Below are positions 11,623 to 23,144 of a stretch of 64,000 nt of DNA, piece by piece. Numbering within the stretch: position 1 is the first letter of the stretch; each line of letters opens with the position of its first letter. The notes beneath the pieces were generated by a model. The model did no database searches. It was not told the origin of the DNA and saw only the letters and a list, made by a program, of their open reading frames with translations. The position numbers and the translations under genes were made by a program. Source of the DNA: Flectonema sp. DT1601 (lineage: Eukaryota > Euglenozoa > Diplonemea > Diplonemida > Diplonemidae); assembly GCA_964019425.1 (NCBI GenBank), contig OZ025794.1, forward strand, positions 1,240,001-1,304,000. The letters are read 5' to 3'.

Positions 11623-13224
11623 ATGGAACCGAGGACACTTAAATTAGAATGTTCCATAACAGAACAAGAAGAGAAGATCTTTAATTTATTACTAGAAGTA
11701 AACAACCGATACAAAGCTGGATGTGTCTTACGAGTTGCCGGAGGATGGGTTAGAGACAAAGTCTTAGGAGACCACAGTGATGATATTGACATTGCTATTG
11801 AAGGCGGGACAGGAGCTGACTTTTCATCATTAATTGTAAGGTATCAAGCAGAGATTGGACAAGAAACGCGATCAATAGGATTGATTAGAGTTAACCCAGC
11901 TCAGTCTAAACATCTCGAAACAGCTACCACACACATATTCGGTACTGCGATTGATCTCGTTAACCTTCGTAGTGAAGAGTACACCGAGTCAACAAGGATT
12001 CCTTCTGTAAAACATGGTACACCTCTTGAAGATGCGAAGAGGAGAGATTTCACGATAAACGCGTTGTTTTATAATTTGCACACGAAGCTGGTCGAGGATT
12101 ACACTTCTGGAATTCCGGATCTCCGAAATAAAATAATAAAAACTCCAATCGATCCTTCCATAACATTCACTGATGACCCTCTTCGTCTTCTACGATGTGT
12201 TCGATTCGCTGCTCGGTATGACTGCACAGTTGATGAGCCAATATTAGAGGCGGCTAAGCAACCCGGTATTTTATCTACATTAAATAAAAAAGTCAGCAGG
12301 GGTAGGATAGGTATTGAAATTCGGAAAATGATGAGCAGTCGACATCCATCGAGAGCGGTCTCACTACTGAATGAGTTTAACTTGCTGGGGATATTTCAAA
12401 ATAGTAAGGTAGACAAGAAAGGAAAAGTCACCGAAGGTGAGCCACTACAATTCTCAAAAGAGCAAATTAACTGCTCCATCAGTATTATGAAATACTTAGA
12501 AAATAATTACTGCCACGATGATCAACAAATGCCAACAGAACTCTCACTGGCTGCTCTATTTACTCCGTACGTGGGTAGTATTGTTTCATCTTACTCGTTA
12601 GAAAAACTTTTAATTGGTACGATTTCTCATGGTTTTCAGCTTCCAAAAAAACTCGTTGAACACGCTCACTTAATAATACAAAACTCATGTGCTATGAGTG
12701 GCTTATGGTCAACTTTACCTCTTGACTTGAGGTCGCTTGAAGACAAAAAAACTTTATACAAAAAGGACAACGGAGAAGTGAAACACTCAACTAGAGTTTG
12801 CCTTTGTGTTGGAATGCACGGAGCAGTTGAAAAAAACAACAAAGAAATTACGAATGTATTTTGGAAGGAATGCGTTTCACTTTCATACGCAGCCCGCGAA
12901 CCGTTTATTGACTGCAAATATACACCAGATGATGTAGTTATGTATGTGAATAATGATGCTTTCTTATCATCCGTTCCTCGCGTGGTACCGACTGTGCCTG
13001 CTGACACTATCCGTTTGAGTCTTTCTTTAAAAGGACCAGCCATTAAAGAAGGAATTGATAAGACTTTGGTTTATCAATTTGAGTATCCATCGTCGTCCAC
13101 TGAGGATGTTATGAGTTATTTAAAACATATTTACAAAGATGTTGATGTTCAAGTTCCAAAAAAGAAAAATAAAAAAACTAAGCATATTGTTAACACTGAC
13201 ATCAAAAGACAAAAACCAGTATGA
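11623..13224 (+). CDS. CCA-adding tRNA nucleotidyltransferase
   Basis: A 533-residue class II nucleotidyltransferase that builds or repairs the 3' CCA end of tRNAs. Visible motifs: VAGGWVRDKVLG then DDIDIAIEG (catalytic aspartates of motif A, about residues 42-63), the EDAKRRDFTINALFYN block (about 139-154, family EDxxR/RRD motif) and DDPLRLLRCVRFAARY (about 186-201, motif D/template region). After residue ~270 the sequence becomes divergent, ending in a lysine-rich tail (PKKKNKKTKH), possibly a nuclear or RNA-binding tail. Length matches eukaryotic TRNT1/Cca1. It has no introns. The enzyme normally serves nucleus, cytosol and mitochondrion; no clear targeting peptide is seen at this start. 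Confidence 0.95.
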   Translation: MEPRTLKLECSITEQEEKIFNLLLEVNNRYKAGCVLRVAGGWVRDKVLGDHSDDIDIAIEGGTGADFSSLIVRYQAEIGQETRSIGLIRVNPAQSKHLETATTHIFGTAIDLVNLRSEEYTESTRIPSVKHGTPLEDAKRRDFTINALFYNLHTKLVEDYTSGIPDLRNKIIKTPIDPSITFTDDPLRLLRCVRFAARYDCTVDEPILEAAKQPGILSTLNKKVSRGRIGIEIRKMMSSRHPSRAVSLLNEFNLLGIFQNSKVDKKGKVTEGEPLQFSKEQINCSISIMKYLENNYCHDDQQMPTELSLAALFTPYVGSIVSSYSLEKLLIGTISHGFQLPKKLVEHAHLIIQNSCAMSGLWSTLPLDLRSLEDKKTLYKKDNGEVKHSTRVCLCVGMHGAVEKNNKEITNVFWKECVSLSYAAREPFIDCKYTPDDVVMYVNNDAFLSSVPRVVPTVPADTIRLSLSLKGPAIKEGIDKTLVYQFEYPSSSTEDVMSYLKHIYKDVDVQVPKKKNKKTKHIVNTDIKRQKPV

Positions 13225-13479
13225 AATAACCGGAAGTCAACACTGAGCGCAGCGCATTGAAGAGCTGCTGATCGTGTTACGGTAAGACTGACTTACTCTC
13301 GATATGATCACATTTGTCTGATCAGTTTTTTTTTTGTTTTGTTTTTTTTAAACATTCAATTTTAACTTCAATTTAACAGAACACTCCACCATGTTACATG
13401 ATAGCAGCAGACACACTTGATTAATCTGTTTTTATATGTCTCTTCCAACAGGTTTTTCTTTCTTAAATATATAATTCCA

Positions 13480-14562
13480 ATGTCGGTTCTTGACTATAAT
13501 TATCAACAAGGGGTGTCAACGCCTCGTTCGTCGGATATAAATAGTGGTGCGGTAGAATTGAGAAACATTCCACCAGCTGATTATTTTAATGATGTAAAGG
13601 AGCACGAGGTACCAGATCAATTCCAACAAAAGGAAAATCCTCTTCCATTTGATCCAGCGACTAATATTGCAGTCAAAGAAAATAGCAACGAAGATCTCCC
13701 TGAGAAAACTTCTGTCGAACAAGATAGGAGATTGTTATCTACTGTCGCCAATTGTTGTGACAAATCTTTATGTGGTACGAATCCTGTTTATTTATTTGTG
13801 GTATGCTGCTGTGTAGGTATAGGATTACTCGTGACAGGAGCAGTGTTGATATCTGGTGATGGGATTTCAAACGGAGAATGCGTTGCTTTACCTAAATCTT
13901 GGACTTTTACCTGTTTATTCGACGACGGGGATGATGTACTTCCGAGAGGATGGTTTACTGCTCCTGTTCTTGCTGCTAATTGGGATGATGCGGGTAGGTT
14001 AGGAGTACCTCCGTTACCAAATAATCTTTTGATAAATTCAAAATGCGAAGGTGGAAACGACATAGGCAGATACACTCCAAATATCCCATTACAACAATGT
14101 AATGAGTTCTGTACTAATTGGTGTCGTGTTCAGGAACAACAACTACTAAAGGAAACTACTACTACTGGAATACTCTGTTGTGAAGCAGTGATGTCATCTT
14201 CTTGTACGTGTGCTGCACGTAATCCAAGTTCTATTGTTGTTGGAAACTCATCGAGTATGGCTACAGAATACGAGTTAATCCGCACCAAGCCTTTAGAAAG
14301 TCCTAATAAACATTGTTCAAATACATCTGTTTTTGGTCTCGCTACAGAAGATGAGTGTTATCTTCGAGGTTTCCGGACGCTGATTGAACTGCGAAATCCA
14401 ATCCCCTGCTATGCCAGTACTACCGTCACGAAGGGTGTTAAGTTCGATAAGTGCTCCGATGGTTACGTTGTCGATGATGCCAACCCAGATGGATTGCCGG
14501 TACTGATTGTCGGTGCGGTCATGGTTGCATTTTTATGCTGTTTGGCAATCATAAAAAGATGA
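13480..14562 (+). CDS. Cysteine-rich two-helix membrane protein, unknown
   Basis: A 360-residue protein of unrecognised family. An N-terminal polar segment (~1-90) precedes a hydrophobic helix (about residues 103-128, FVVCCCVGIGLLVTGAVLIS). Then follows a ~210-residue cysteine-rich region (for example CNEFCTNWCRV, CCEAVMSSSCTCAA), and a C-terminal helix (about 338-358, VLIVGAVMVAFLCCLAII) with a short basic tail. The pattern suggests a lumenal or extracellular disulfide-bonded domain held between two membrane helices with cytosolic ends. Asn-linked sites such as NSS and NTS occur in the loop. The ATG at 13480 follows a candidate acceptor AG at 13450-13451. Function cannot be named. Confidence 0.7.
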   Translation: MSVLDYNYQQGVSTPRSSDINSGAVELRNIPPADYFNDVKEHEVPDQFQQKENPLPFDPATNIAVKENSNEDLPEKTSVEQDRRLLSTVANCCDKSLCGTNPVYLFVVCCCVGIGLLVTGAVLISGDGISNGECVALPKSWTFTCLFDDGDDVLPRGWFTAPVLAANWDDAGRLGVPPLPNNLLINSKCEGGNDIGRYTPNIPLQQCNEFCTNWCRVQEQQLLKETTTTGILCCEAVMSSSCTCAARNPSSIVVGNSSSMATEYELIRTKPLESPNKHCSNTSVFGLATEDECYLRGFRTLIELRNPIPCYASTTVTKGVKFDKCSDGYVVDDANPDGLPVLIVGAVMVAFLCCLAIIKR

Positions 14563-15106
14563 ATTATTTTAATTTACAGCATCTGTCTTTCTCTTCCATT
14601 TCATAAGAATCTTATTGCCAATAACTCTCAACTCCTTACATGGGTCAGAGTTTGTCAATGAGCTGATTCGCAGTAGCAGAACCTACTGTCGCCTTTCTAT
14701 TTCTGTTTGCAATCTCTCTTTTTATGATTTCTTACTTTGAATTGTTTTCTGATCGTTGTGTGATTCAAAATATTATTTTTGATTTGCTCAGCTGTGAACT
14801 TTTCATATTACTTACTGGCTAAGGTGTATTTTTTGTTAAAACGCCCCACCCCAAGTATTCTCAACTTCAAACTCTCAACTCTCAAATTGTTAACGAGTCA
14901 GTGTTTGTGTTTAGGTTCTTGGGTATGGAAACTTAGAATTGCCGAGTTTCGTGATGATTTGCCCCCCTTTTTTTTAAAAACTTCTTTGATGCAGGTACAG
15001 CAACTGATGATCCATTTCTTCACGTGATTTTCTTTTTTTGGTCTCTTTTTTTAAATTAAACACATTCTAACTAACTCAGCAGACTTACCACAAAAAAGAA
15101 ATCAAT
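14563..15106. other. Intergenic, ~540 bp
   Basis: No supported gene. It ends with CTAACTCAG (AG 15078-15079) 27 bases before the next ATG, a candidate acceptor. Confidence 0.45.
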
Positions 15107-16530
15107 ATGGGTGACGACTTACAAAGATCTCTTAATGACAGGATGATGAAAATGAGGGCTCAGGCTCTTAGAGGAAGGAGTGGTGGAGGACTCAGTGGAG
15201 GGAATGTTGTTAGAAACACGAGCACTCCATCTACGAATTTTCAAGCATCGATACCGACAGAGAATCCTTCACGAAGCGGATCAATATACGGAGGGAGTAC
15301 CCAAGGAACAAATTATACACCCGGGCAGGTGAATGCGAACCAGCCACCCATTAATCCACATAGCATGTTTAACAATGGTCCTGGAGGTGCACCTGTTGCG
15401 ACGAATAACACTAACGTGAATTCTCATAATAATACGTCGTCTGTGAGTAATACCAAAAGTAACAACAATAACAGTAGCAGCAACAACAACGAATCTGATG
15501 ATGATGGAGCTCAAAAACTTAGAGAAAAATTAAGAGAAATGGGAATTAACGACACTGTTGCCCCCCTTTCACAAGGTATTTATTTAGAGTTTTTTGATTT
15601 ACTAATAAAGTTCATGAAATTTAAAAAATAAAAAATAATTAAAAAAAACCAGTTGAAGCAACGACAACGGTTGTTAGAAGCGCACCTAAGTTGGATGTTT
15701 CTGATCGAAGGAGTTTTCTTGGACATGCACCTCCAAAGTATGTCATCTTAGAGTGGTTTGGTCTTGTCAATTTATTCAAAAAAAAAAGAAAAAAAAAAAA
15801 AAACAGAGTTGGAATGGTCTATTGTCACATCATACGTGATCGTTCGGGATTAAAAAAATTACACCCGGAATATAACTTGTACCTTGAAGTGCCTGGTGAA
15901 GATCCGTTCTTTTTACTCGCAGCTCGTAAAAGAAAAAAGAACAAAAGTAGTAACTACCTTATCTCAATGGATCCGGAAGATTTGAATCGTTATTCTGGAA
16001 ACTTTTATGGAAAAGTCAGATCGAATTTCTTAGGAACTGAGTACACGATTTATGACAAAGGAGAGAAGGGTTCTAAAGGAGGTGGACTATCACTTCGTCA
16101 AGAGCTGGGAGCAGTGCTATACGAAACTAACATCGTAGGCAGTAAAGGACCTCGAAGAATGATCGCTGTCATACCGTCGGTAGACTCTACCGGAAAGCGT
16201 TCAGCATGGAAACCAACAATCGAAGATGGTGAGTCTCTCATCAATGCTTACAAAGCAAAGGATCGAAAAGATGATATGATTATTCTTGAAAATAAAAAGC
16301 CAAACTGGAATGAAGAGCTTCGCGCGTATATATTAGATTTCAAGGGACGAGTGACTGTCCCAAGTGTTAAAAACTTTCAACTTGTAGAGCGTCATACCGA
16401 AAAAGTTTTGGTTCAATTTGGAAAGATCGCCTCGGATAAATTTACCCTCGATTTCCAACATCCCGTAAACGGTCTTCAAGCTTTCAGCCAAGCACTCACA
16501 GCTCTGGATAATAAATTAGCTTGTGAATAG
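15107..16530 (+). CDS. Tubby-family protein
   Basis: Three exons (15107-15575, 15653-15737, 15807-16530) give 425 residues. The N-terminal ~145 residues are disordered and Asn/Ser/Gly-rich. The C-terminal ~250 residues are a tubby domain: LYLE, FFLLAARKRKKNKSSNYLIS, RSNFLGTEYTIYD, PRRMIAVIPSV, KKPNWNEEL, NFQLVERHTEKVLVQFGK, and the family ending ALDNKLACE. Tubby domains bind phosphoinositides and bring membrane proteins into cilia with IFT. Intron 1 (15576-15652) and intron 2 (15738-15806) are GT-AG with A-rich 3' ends. Intron 2 is 69 nt, in frame and stop-free, so an unspliced message would insert 23 lysine-rich residues at the start of the tubby domain. Splice choice is supported by the restored join KVGMVYC. 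Confidence 0.94.
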
Positions 16531-16751
16531 AAACTTCTCTGTTTTTTTTTTTTCTTTCTTTTTTTTTTTTTTTTTTTTGCTTAACAAAATACAACCCAGG
16601 TAGTGTTTTTCCTTTCGTTGCAGGAATGCACCTTTTTGTGTTTTTTGTGGTAAAAAGAGATGGTAAGGAAAATAGATTTAAGAAAAGTTTAAGTACGAAT
16701 AGATTTGGTGATCAAAAATGTCCCTGGCGAAAGTTGGGGTTGAGTACCTTC

Positions 16752-16786
<35 letters not shown>

Positions 16787-18337
16787 TTGCACCTGAGCAA
16801 CAAGTGTCATGGCAAAGGAAGAGGAAGAAAAAAGAAAAAGAAAACAATGTTTCAGCAAAAGCATGGTAACCTTTTCTTTTTTTCTTTTTAAAAAAAAGAT
16901 TAAATGGTTTCCTTATTTTCGTGTTCTTTGCTTAACTACGTTAACACACGTTCACCAGCATTGTTTTGAAGTGATGTGGATGATTCTAAGTCGGTACAGT
17001 GGTGAGAAGATGATGTGCACTGGACCTTCACTATTTCTTTAATTAAAGATTAGTAGTAAGTGAATCATAGAGAAGTAAAGGGGAAAAAAAAAAAAAAAAG
17101 TCTCTGATCGTGTGAGACAGGGAGTTCTTTCTACCCGTGATTGGCTTACTCAGAAATGAGCTATTCTTCTGTAAGACTCTGTCAGTTTAACTTTATTACT
17201 TATTCTAAGTATTTTAAAGTGTTACTGTTTTCTACATTGTCAAACTATCACCCTCCGTGATTGGCTTGTTTTCTTTCTTCTTCCCTGTCTAATCGCAAAG
17301 ACTCTCTAATCGCTGACAAGAGCTTTTTTTTCCTTTTTTTTTTTTTTTCTTTCTGTCAGAGCATTTCAGAATGAAGCTGTGTGGTCTTTTCTTTTTTTCT
17401 TCCTTCCCTTTCCACGTTCGTTCTGCTCTTCTGTTGGGGGAGATAAAACGGAGTCTGCATATTTTGCGCACATCGGAATGGATTCGCTCTGTTTGGCTTT
17501 TGTTTGTTTTGTTTAGAGAGAGTGTTGCATGATAGGATGCAACAAGAGATTTTTCTTTTTTTTATAAAAAAAAAGCTCAGTTTTGCTATTTATAATACCA
17601 TAATCGTGCGCTGCTATTACTTGTGGTGGAGAATGTTTTGTTCTTTGTTGTGTGTAAGAAAAAAAATCTTTAAAGTGAAAAGAAAAACGAATTAAAAAAA
17701 AAAAAAAAAAACTTCCATTTTTCCCCATAGCCTGCAATTTGTTACTGTCCTTCTCGACGGCTTCTGCCTCCATTTACAGCAACAGCAGTAGTCATATGCT
17801 AGCCTTTTTGTCAGGGGGAGGGGTGTATCCTCCCGTCGAAATTATTTTATTGTCTTTCGTTGAATTTTGTAAATTGCTGACAGTTTCAGCTGATCTTATT
17901 ACCCAACCCCCCCCTCTTCCCAATTCGCGTTTTGTTTTTTTTTAAATATTTTTTTTTCCCTCCACTAATATCTAAAGCAAACGTCATAACTACTTTGAAA
18001 CTGTAACAGGATAAAGTAATAGAGAGTGGAGTCTTCCGGACAGTAGGGTGACAGTGATCATAAATACCATTCACATAGGTGTTTATGTGTTAGTTCTCAA
18101 CTTAATTTCTTCCCCGAAGAGATTGAGTGAGAGGTGTTAGTCAAAACTAACCTTTCGATTTATTAATTAAACTGAATTGATTATTTATTTACTTATTTGC
18201 GATTCCTAATTACTATTAAAGACGAATACTAACTTTCTCTCTCTCAGTAGTATAAGATTAACGACCTGAAATTATTATGTTAGTAATCTGCACCTTTTGT
18301 TTACTTTCATACTATTCTTTCTCTCAGGGAGGGTGAC
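16531..18337. other. 1.8 kb intergenic region
   Basis: No supported gene; short frames here are driven by homopolymers. Contains T runs (16561-16578, 16755-16784), a partial copy of repeat family 1 (17196-17262), GTGATTGGCTT twice (17137 and 17253 regions), a 15-base match to the 18S 5' end (17786-17800), and TTCTTTCTCTCAG (AG 18326-18327) just before the next ATG. Confidence 0.45.
17196..17262 (+). repeat. Dispersed repeat family 1, partial copy c
   Basis: Carries only the last blocks of the family: TTTTAAAGTGTTACTGTTTT, then TACATTGTCAAACTATCACCC. These match the ends of the copies at 6815-7010 and 45685-45905 in the same order and spacing. Confidence 0.5.
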
Positions 18338-21300
18338 ATGAATCAGTCTGATGACAGTCCTCATCAGAACCCCCCTCGCACAGATGAGGATGCTGCCGAG
18401 AGACTCGAAAAGGCGGCTTCATTAATTCAGGCGAAAAAAGAGAAGTTAAATCTTCAATATGGGCTCATGAAGGCAGCACAGATGGCTACAAAGGCACCAA
18501 GGGAAGAGACTCTTGAAGACAAAATAAAGGAAAAGCTACCTGGAGGACAGACAAGCGAGCTACTAACTGATCTTGTGGGTTACTTAGGTAGAGTAGACTC
18601 ACTCTGTGAATGTGATAATAAAGGTGTTATAAAACACATTCAAAACTGGGCTGAAAACAAATTACAAGTTCAAACTGAATCGACTGAATTAGGTCTTGGG
18701 CTCGGACTCGGAATCGGAATCGGATTAGGAGGATTAGAATTAGGTGATGATTTCGGACTTGTTTGTGGAAGTCACGATCCACTTTTAGAAGCCACACTTG
18801 AAGAACACAATAAAAACAATGCAGCAGAAGCTGCTCTGGATCCCAACCATCTCGACTGCTGGAATGGCATTGGATGTACTTCTGAAGCAGTCACAGAAAA
18901 CATTCGAGGCATTGGTAACGATGGTGAACTTGTATTCGCTCTTCCTGGTGACACTACTCAATTCGTAAGAGTAGATGCCCCAGCACTACATGAGTACGTC
19001 ACACTTGTTTTATTATCAGACATTGGTGAAATCTTATCGTGGAACGAGTCTATGAAAAAGGTCACTGGAGTAGAAGCTAATTCAGCATTAGGAAATGACT
19101 TCTCTGCTTTCTTACTATCGGAAAAGGATCAAGAGGAATTCCAAGACGTCCTAAACGGTGATGCCGCAAAACGAAGACGGATTTACGGAATAACAAAATC
19201 TGACGGAGTCAACATTGCATACATTGAAATGCAATTTGTTGAAGCTTCTGCTGGGGCATCAAACGATAAAGTAATTCTTTGTATTGGAAGATCTCGTAAT
19301 AAACTTGAAGCAACTCTAACATACAGTACATGGGTCCTCGAACAGATTGAAGCAATGTTGTTTTGTAGCACTTCTTCTGATAATGAAGACACCAGACGTC
19401 TACTTAATATGATTCAACAATCTCGTGATATCGATCCATCTGATTGGGGTCCGTTGAGTACAAAACTAACATTCAATAAACTAGTCGCTGATTACAGAGA
19501 CGACTTAGAGGGAAGTGGTGACCGAAATATTGAAATTACATTAAACTTTGATGAGAAGGTACCTGATGAAATCCACACAGATCTTCTTAGGTTTCCAAAC
19601 ACAGTCGCGTATATTGTAAACAATGCAGTCAGATGTAGCCCTAATGGTGGACAAGTATGTATTGGTGTTTATCACGACAGACACGGTGATGAATCAATGG
19701 GTACTCTTAGGGTAACAGTCACAGATGAAGGAAATGGTATCCATGAAAACGTTCTTGATGCAGTCAGATCAATGTCCGCAGATGAGGACGCCCCAGGTAG
19801 AAATTTAAGAAACAGCAGACTGGTCATTCAAGAACTTGGTGGTGACATTACTTTCGAAAGAGGTACTGCTACTGCTTTAAAAAAACGAAGACAAGCAGCG
19901 ACTTCAATCGCTTGCGGAGTTCCAATCAGAGAAGACACTGTCGGAACTACTGCAACTATTATTATTCCTTGGTTACCTCCAACTAATCAGTGTGCTGCTT
20001 CAGGTTTACATAGACCTTTTACAATTAATAAGAATCTCAATCGTGGGGTTAAGAAGGTCAGCAAGTTACAAAACGATCTACAAAACGCTAAAGATGCTCT
20101 TGAGAAGAGGGGTGTTGTATCGATGATAAAGTCACTCGTTGTAGAGTCCAATGTAGTTCATAGGATGGCGTTTTGTCATCATCTGTGGGAACGTTCCCAC
20201 GCTCTCAGTCTCGCAAATAATATTTCAGAAATAAAATCGCATCTTCAGTCGGTTGATATTATTGTAATCGCAATCGAGGAGACGCACGTCAGCATCAAAA
20301 AACTTCTCTCCGAACTGAGTACTCTCGACATCCAAGTGATTCTCGCATCTCGATTCTTCACACCAATGCAAATTCGAGAGATTGAAAACGCTAATTGGTT
20401 TGGTGTCTCCCTCCCTATTCAGAAACGAGAGTTTTTAGAGGCGTTAGATCACGTATGTACTTATTAATGAAGTCTTTTGTTTGTGTTGGTTGCTTCGTCG
20501 GTACAAAAAAAAAAAACAACAACAACAGGTGGAACTAGCGGTATTAAAAAAACTCGAAGCACAAAAACATATCGAAGACGTGAGGAAAGCATTTGGGGGA
20601 AGGTATAAAAAAAAAATCACATCATTTTTTTTTTTCTTCTTAACATTTTTTTCAGTTTTTTTCATATAACAAAAAAAAAAAAAAAATAAAACAGTAAAAT
20701 TCCTTGGGAACGAGGCCGTCTACTCGGTAAGGGTGCCTTTGGAAAGGTATTCGAAGCAAAAAGTGCCGTCACTGGAGGCACTATGGCTGTCAAGTGTATT
20801 GAGAGACTGGAAGGAGGCAGCGCCCAAGAAGAGGCGATTTACGGAGAAGTAAAAATGATGTCAGAATTATCTCATCCAAACATAATTCATTATTTTTATA
20901 GTGAGCTAACTGAGAGTGAATTATTAATATTTATGGAGCTAGCATCGGAGGGTTCTCTTGAGAGTAAAATCCCACCTGGAGGAATGGACGAAAGTACTGT
21001 TGCTGAGTACATGGAAGGAATCCTAAAGGGACTCCAATACCTTCACAGCAAAGACATCGCCCACAGAGATATAAAAACAGGTAATGTTTTAATCAGCAAC
21101 GGAACACCAAAATTAACTGATTTTGGAACCGCAACCAAAATAAAAGAAAAGCAAACCCTCAACGAGGAAGCAGATAACACAGCAGGAACCCCATCATATA
21201 TGGCACCTGAAGTATGGAATGGAATAGACAGCGGTAACCTGGCTGATATTTGGGCACTTGGATGTCTACTAATGGAAGCATCAACAAAACAATTACCATT

Positions 21301-21919
21301 CTTTCACAGAGGTGGTACAATGGTGTCAGTTATGACTTACATTCCACTACTAAAGCCAACTGATACAGTCGACATTGGACATAATGAAAATAATTATGGT
21401 CCTGCAGTACTTGACTTCATAAGACAATGTCTTGTCGTTGATATGACAGCTCGCCCTACTTGTGAAGAATTATTGCAGTCCAGGCTACTCGGAGAATGTG
21501 ATCAGATTATGAATAGAAAGGCTACTGTTGCTAAATTATCTCTCATTTCGAGAGGGGAATCAATGAGGGGAAGTTATAGTAGAAGAAGGATACCAATAAA
21601 GACAGCTCAGCCTGTTGTATCTGAGCCTCCTGATTGGGACTGTTCTGAAGCTTCTTCTCCAGCCACAACCCCTCGTAATAATAAAATCTGCACCCCTCCT
21701 CAGACAAGAAGTAGGGCACACACTACTATATCTCGTGGTAGCACTACTTCTCATATTTCTTGCGAGCCGGTTGATTTATCTTCGACTCATGCATTTAAGT
21801 CGTTTGTTACTACTCGTCCTCCAGCTCCACGGAAGTCTGATCTCTACTCACCTTCGCTTTTGAATAGGCAAATACCACATGCTCAGTCATTTATTCATTT
21901 GAGACATCCAATAAGTTGA
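18338..21919 (+). CDS. PAS / histidine-kinase-like / receiver-like / MAPKKK fusion
   Basis: Three exons (18338-20452, 20529-20602, 20695-21919) give 1,137 residues. A coiled N-terminus is followed by a Leu-Gly repeat tract (~115-135), then a PAS-like domain (~215-330, LLSDIGEILSWNESMKKVTG). Next is a GHKL ATPase domain (~395-545) with N box YIVNNAVRCSPNGG and G1 VTDEGNGI. Then comes a receiver-like domain (~585-710) whose acidic pair and phospho-acceptor aspartate look lost (SLVVESN, IIVIAIEE). No histidine H-box is evident. The C-terminus is a STE11-type Ser/Thr kinase (~734-990): GKGAFGKV, MAVK, HRDIKTGN (~853), DFGT, APEVW. The kinase half looks active, while the two-component half looks like a regulatory remnant. 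Both introns (76 and 92 nt) end A-rich plus CAG and keep the frame. Acceptor AG 18326-18327 lies 10 bases before the ATG. Confidence 0.92.
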
Positions 21920-23144
21920 GATTTAATTATTGTTATTGTTATTGTTATTCGAGTTATTACCGCTTAGAAAAAAAGCGACGGGTTTTTTCCATCTGTGTAT
22001 CACCACTTTTTTTTATTTTATTTTATTGTTTTCTTTTTTTTTCTTCTCTCCCTTTCTTGCAAAAGCTGTGTTATTTTTCTTACGAGGTCAATCAGGATGA
22101 CCTGTACATATCCAACCAACTTCTGCGTCCCTTCCCCTATTTTGTAGTATCAAATGTGTGTTAGTCGAGAGCTGCAAGGTTCCTACAACACGATAGGGAT
22201 TTCTAAGGTGCTTTTAGTTTTGTTTTTGCAGTTATGCAGCCCTGAAACCCTTGAAAGCAGCCATTATACTTACTACTGAGAAACAAACCTTGGTTTTCGA
22301 TTCCTGGTTCCATAGTCACAGAGAACTGAAACAGCACAAGCAGCAGCAAAGAGAAAAAAAAAAAAAAAAAAAAATAGAATGATTTTTTTCTCGTTGTTTT
22401 TTTTCGTTTTCTTTCAGTTTGCACCCGTGATATTCCTCGCTAGTGTGATAATAAGACTGTTGATGACGTTGGTTGAACAATGAAGAAAAGAAAAAAACAA
22501 AGAGGGAAAAAAAAAAAAAAAAAAGAGATCTACAGGACTCGAACTAGTTACGTTTTCTACAACACGACTATCGTTACACGTTAAGCAAGGGATAAACGTG
22601 TACTGTTTGTCCGTTGACGATAAAGAAAAAGAGAGGAACAAACAAAAAAAAAAAAAAAAAAAAGGACGGAAAAGAACCCTGTTCTGGTCTTCAACCTGAT
22701 TGCAGGCGTTTCTATTGGGTTTTGTCGCTTGCGTACGAACGAAAAAAAAAAAAAAAAAATAGAGAAGGTTTGGTGGGACAATGAATTCGTACCTAGTGCA
22801 ATGAAGAAACAATACGACTACTTTCCCTACTCTCTCGCCTTTATATGTCCTCACCAACAAAATTTAAAATTCGCAGCATCAACCTACGCAATTTGTTTTT
22901 TCTCGTTGTTATTCCTGATTCCGTTTCACAATGTCTTTTTGGGTTTATAAGTTACAACCTGTCCTCAAGTATACTTACATGAGAAAGGTTAATCATTGTT
23001 GTTATTGTTGTCGTAAAATCATTAAAAAAACCTTTCACAGAAAACAACTACATGAAAGAAAGCAACGGCTTCTTACTGACCTCAATAATCAATAGAAGAT
23101 AATACGAACCATCATTTCTCAGTTAAAACAAACGTTATAAAAAC
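21920..23144. other. 1.2 kb intergenic region
   Basis: No supported gene. A TTATTG hexamer-like tandem starts at about 21928. Several A runs (22350-22372, 22507-22524, 22641-22661, 22741-22759) create long Phe-rich frames on the minus strand that are not genes. A tRNA-like relic lies on the minus strand at 22525-22585. CATCATTTCTCAG (AG 23121-23122) precedes the next ATG. Confidence 0.45.
22525..22585 (-). repeat. tRNA-like relic (SINE head or tRNA pseudogene)
   Basis: On the minus strand: an A-box-like TGTAACGATAG (22568-22578), then 22 bases, then a good B box AGTTCGAGTCC (22535-22545), then AGATCTC and a long T run (complement of the A run 22507-22524) that could end Pol III transcription. 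The T stem is only partly paired, the box spacing is shorter than in a tRNA and no paired acceptor stem is visible, so it is not a working tRNA gene. Confidence 0.4.

Noticed and set aside
14779-15027. 82-residue frame between the membrane protein and tubby genes
   Set aside because: It has no supported ATG or domain and its composition matches spacer sequence.
16809-17042. 77-residue frame starting MAKEEEEKRKRK
   Set aside because: Opens in purine-rich low-complexity sequence and then turns Phe/Lys-rich; overlaps the spacer and has no domain.
22414-22860. 148-residue minus-strand frame
   Set aside because: Its length comes from A runs read as poly-Phe on the minus strand; no domain, opposite to all real genes.
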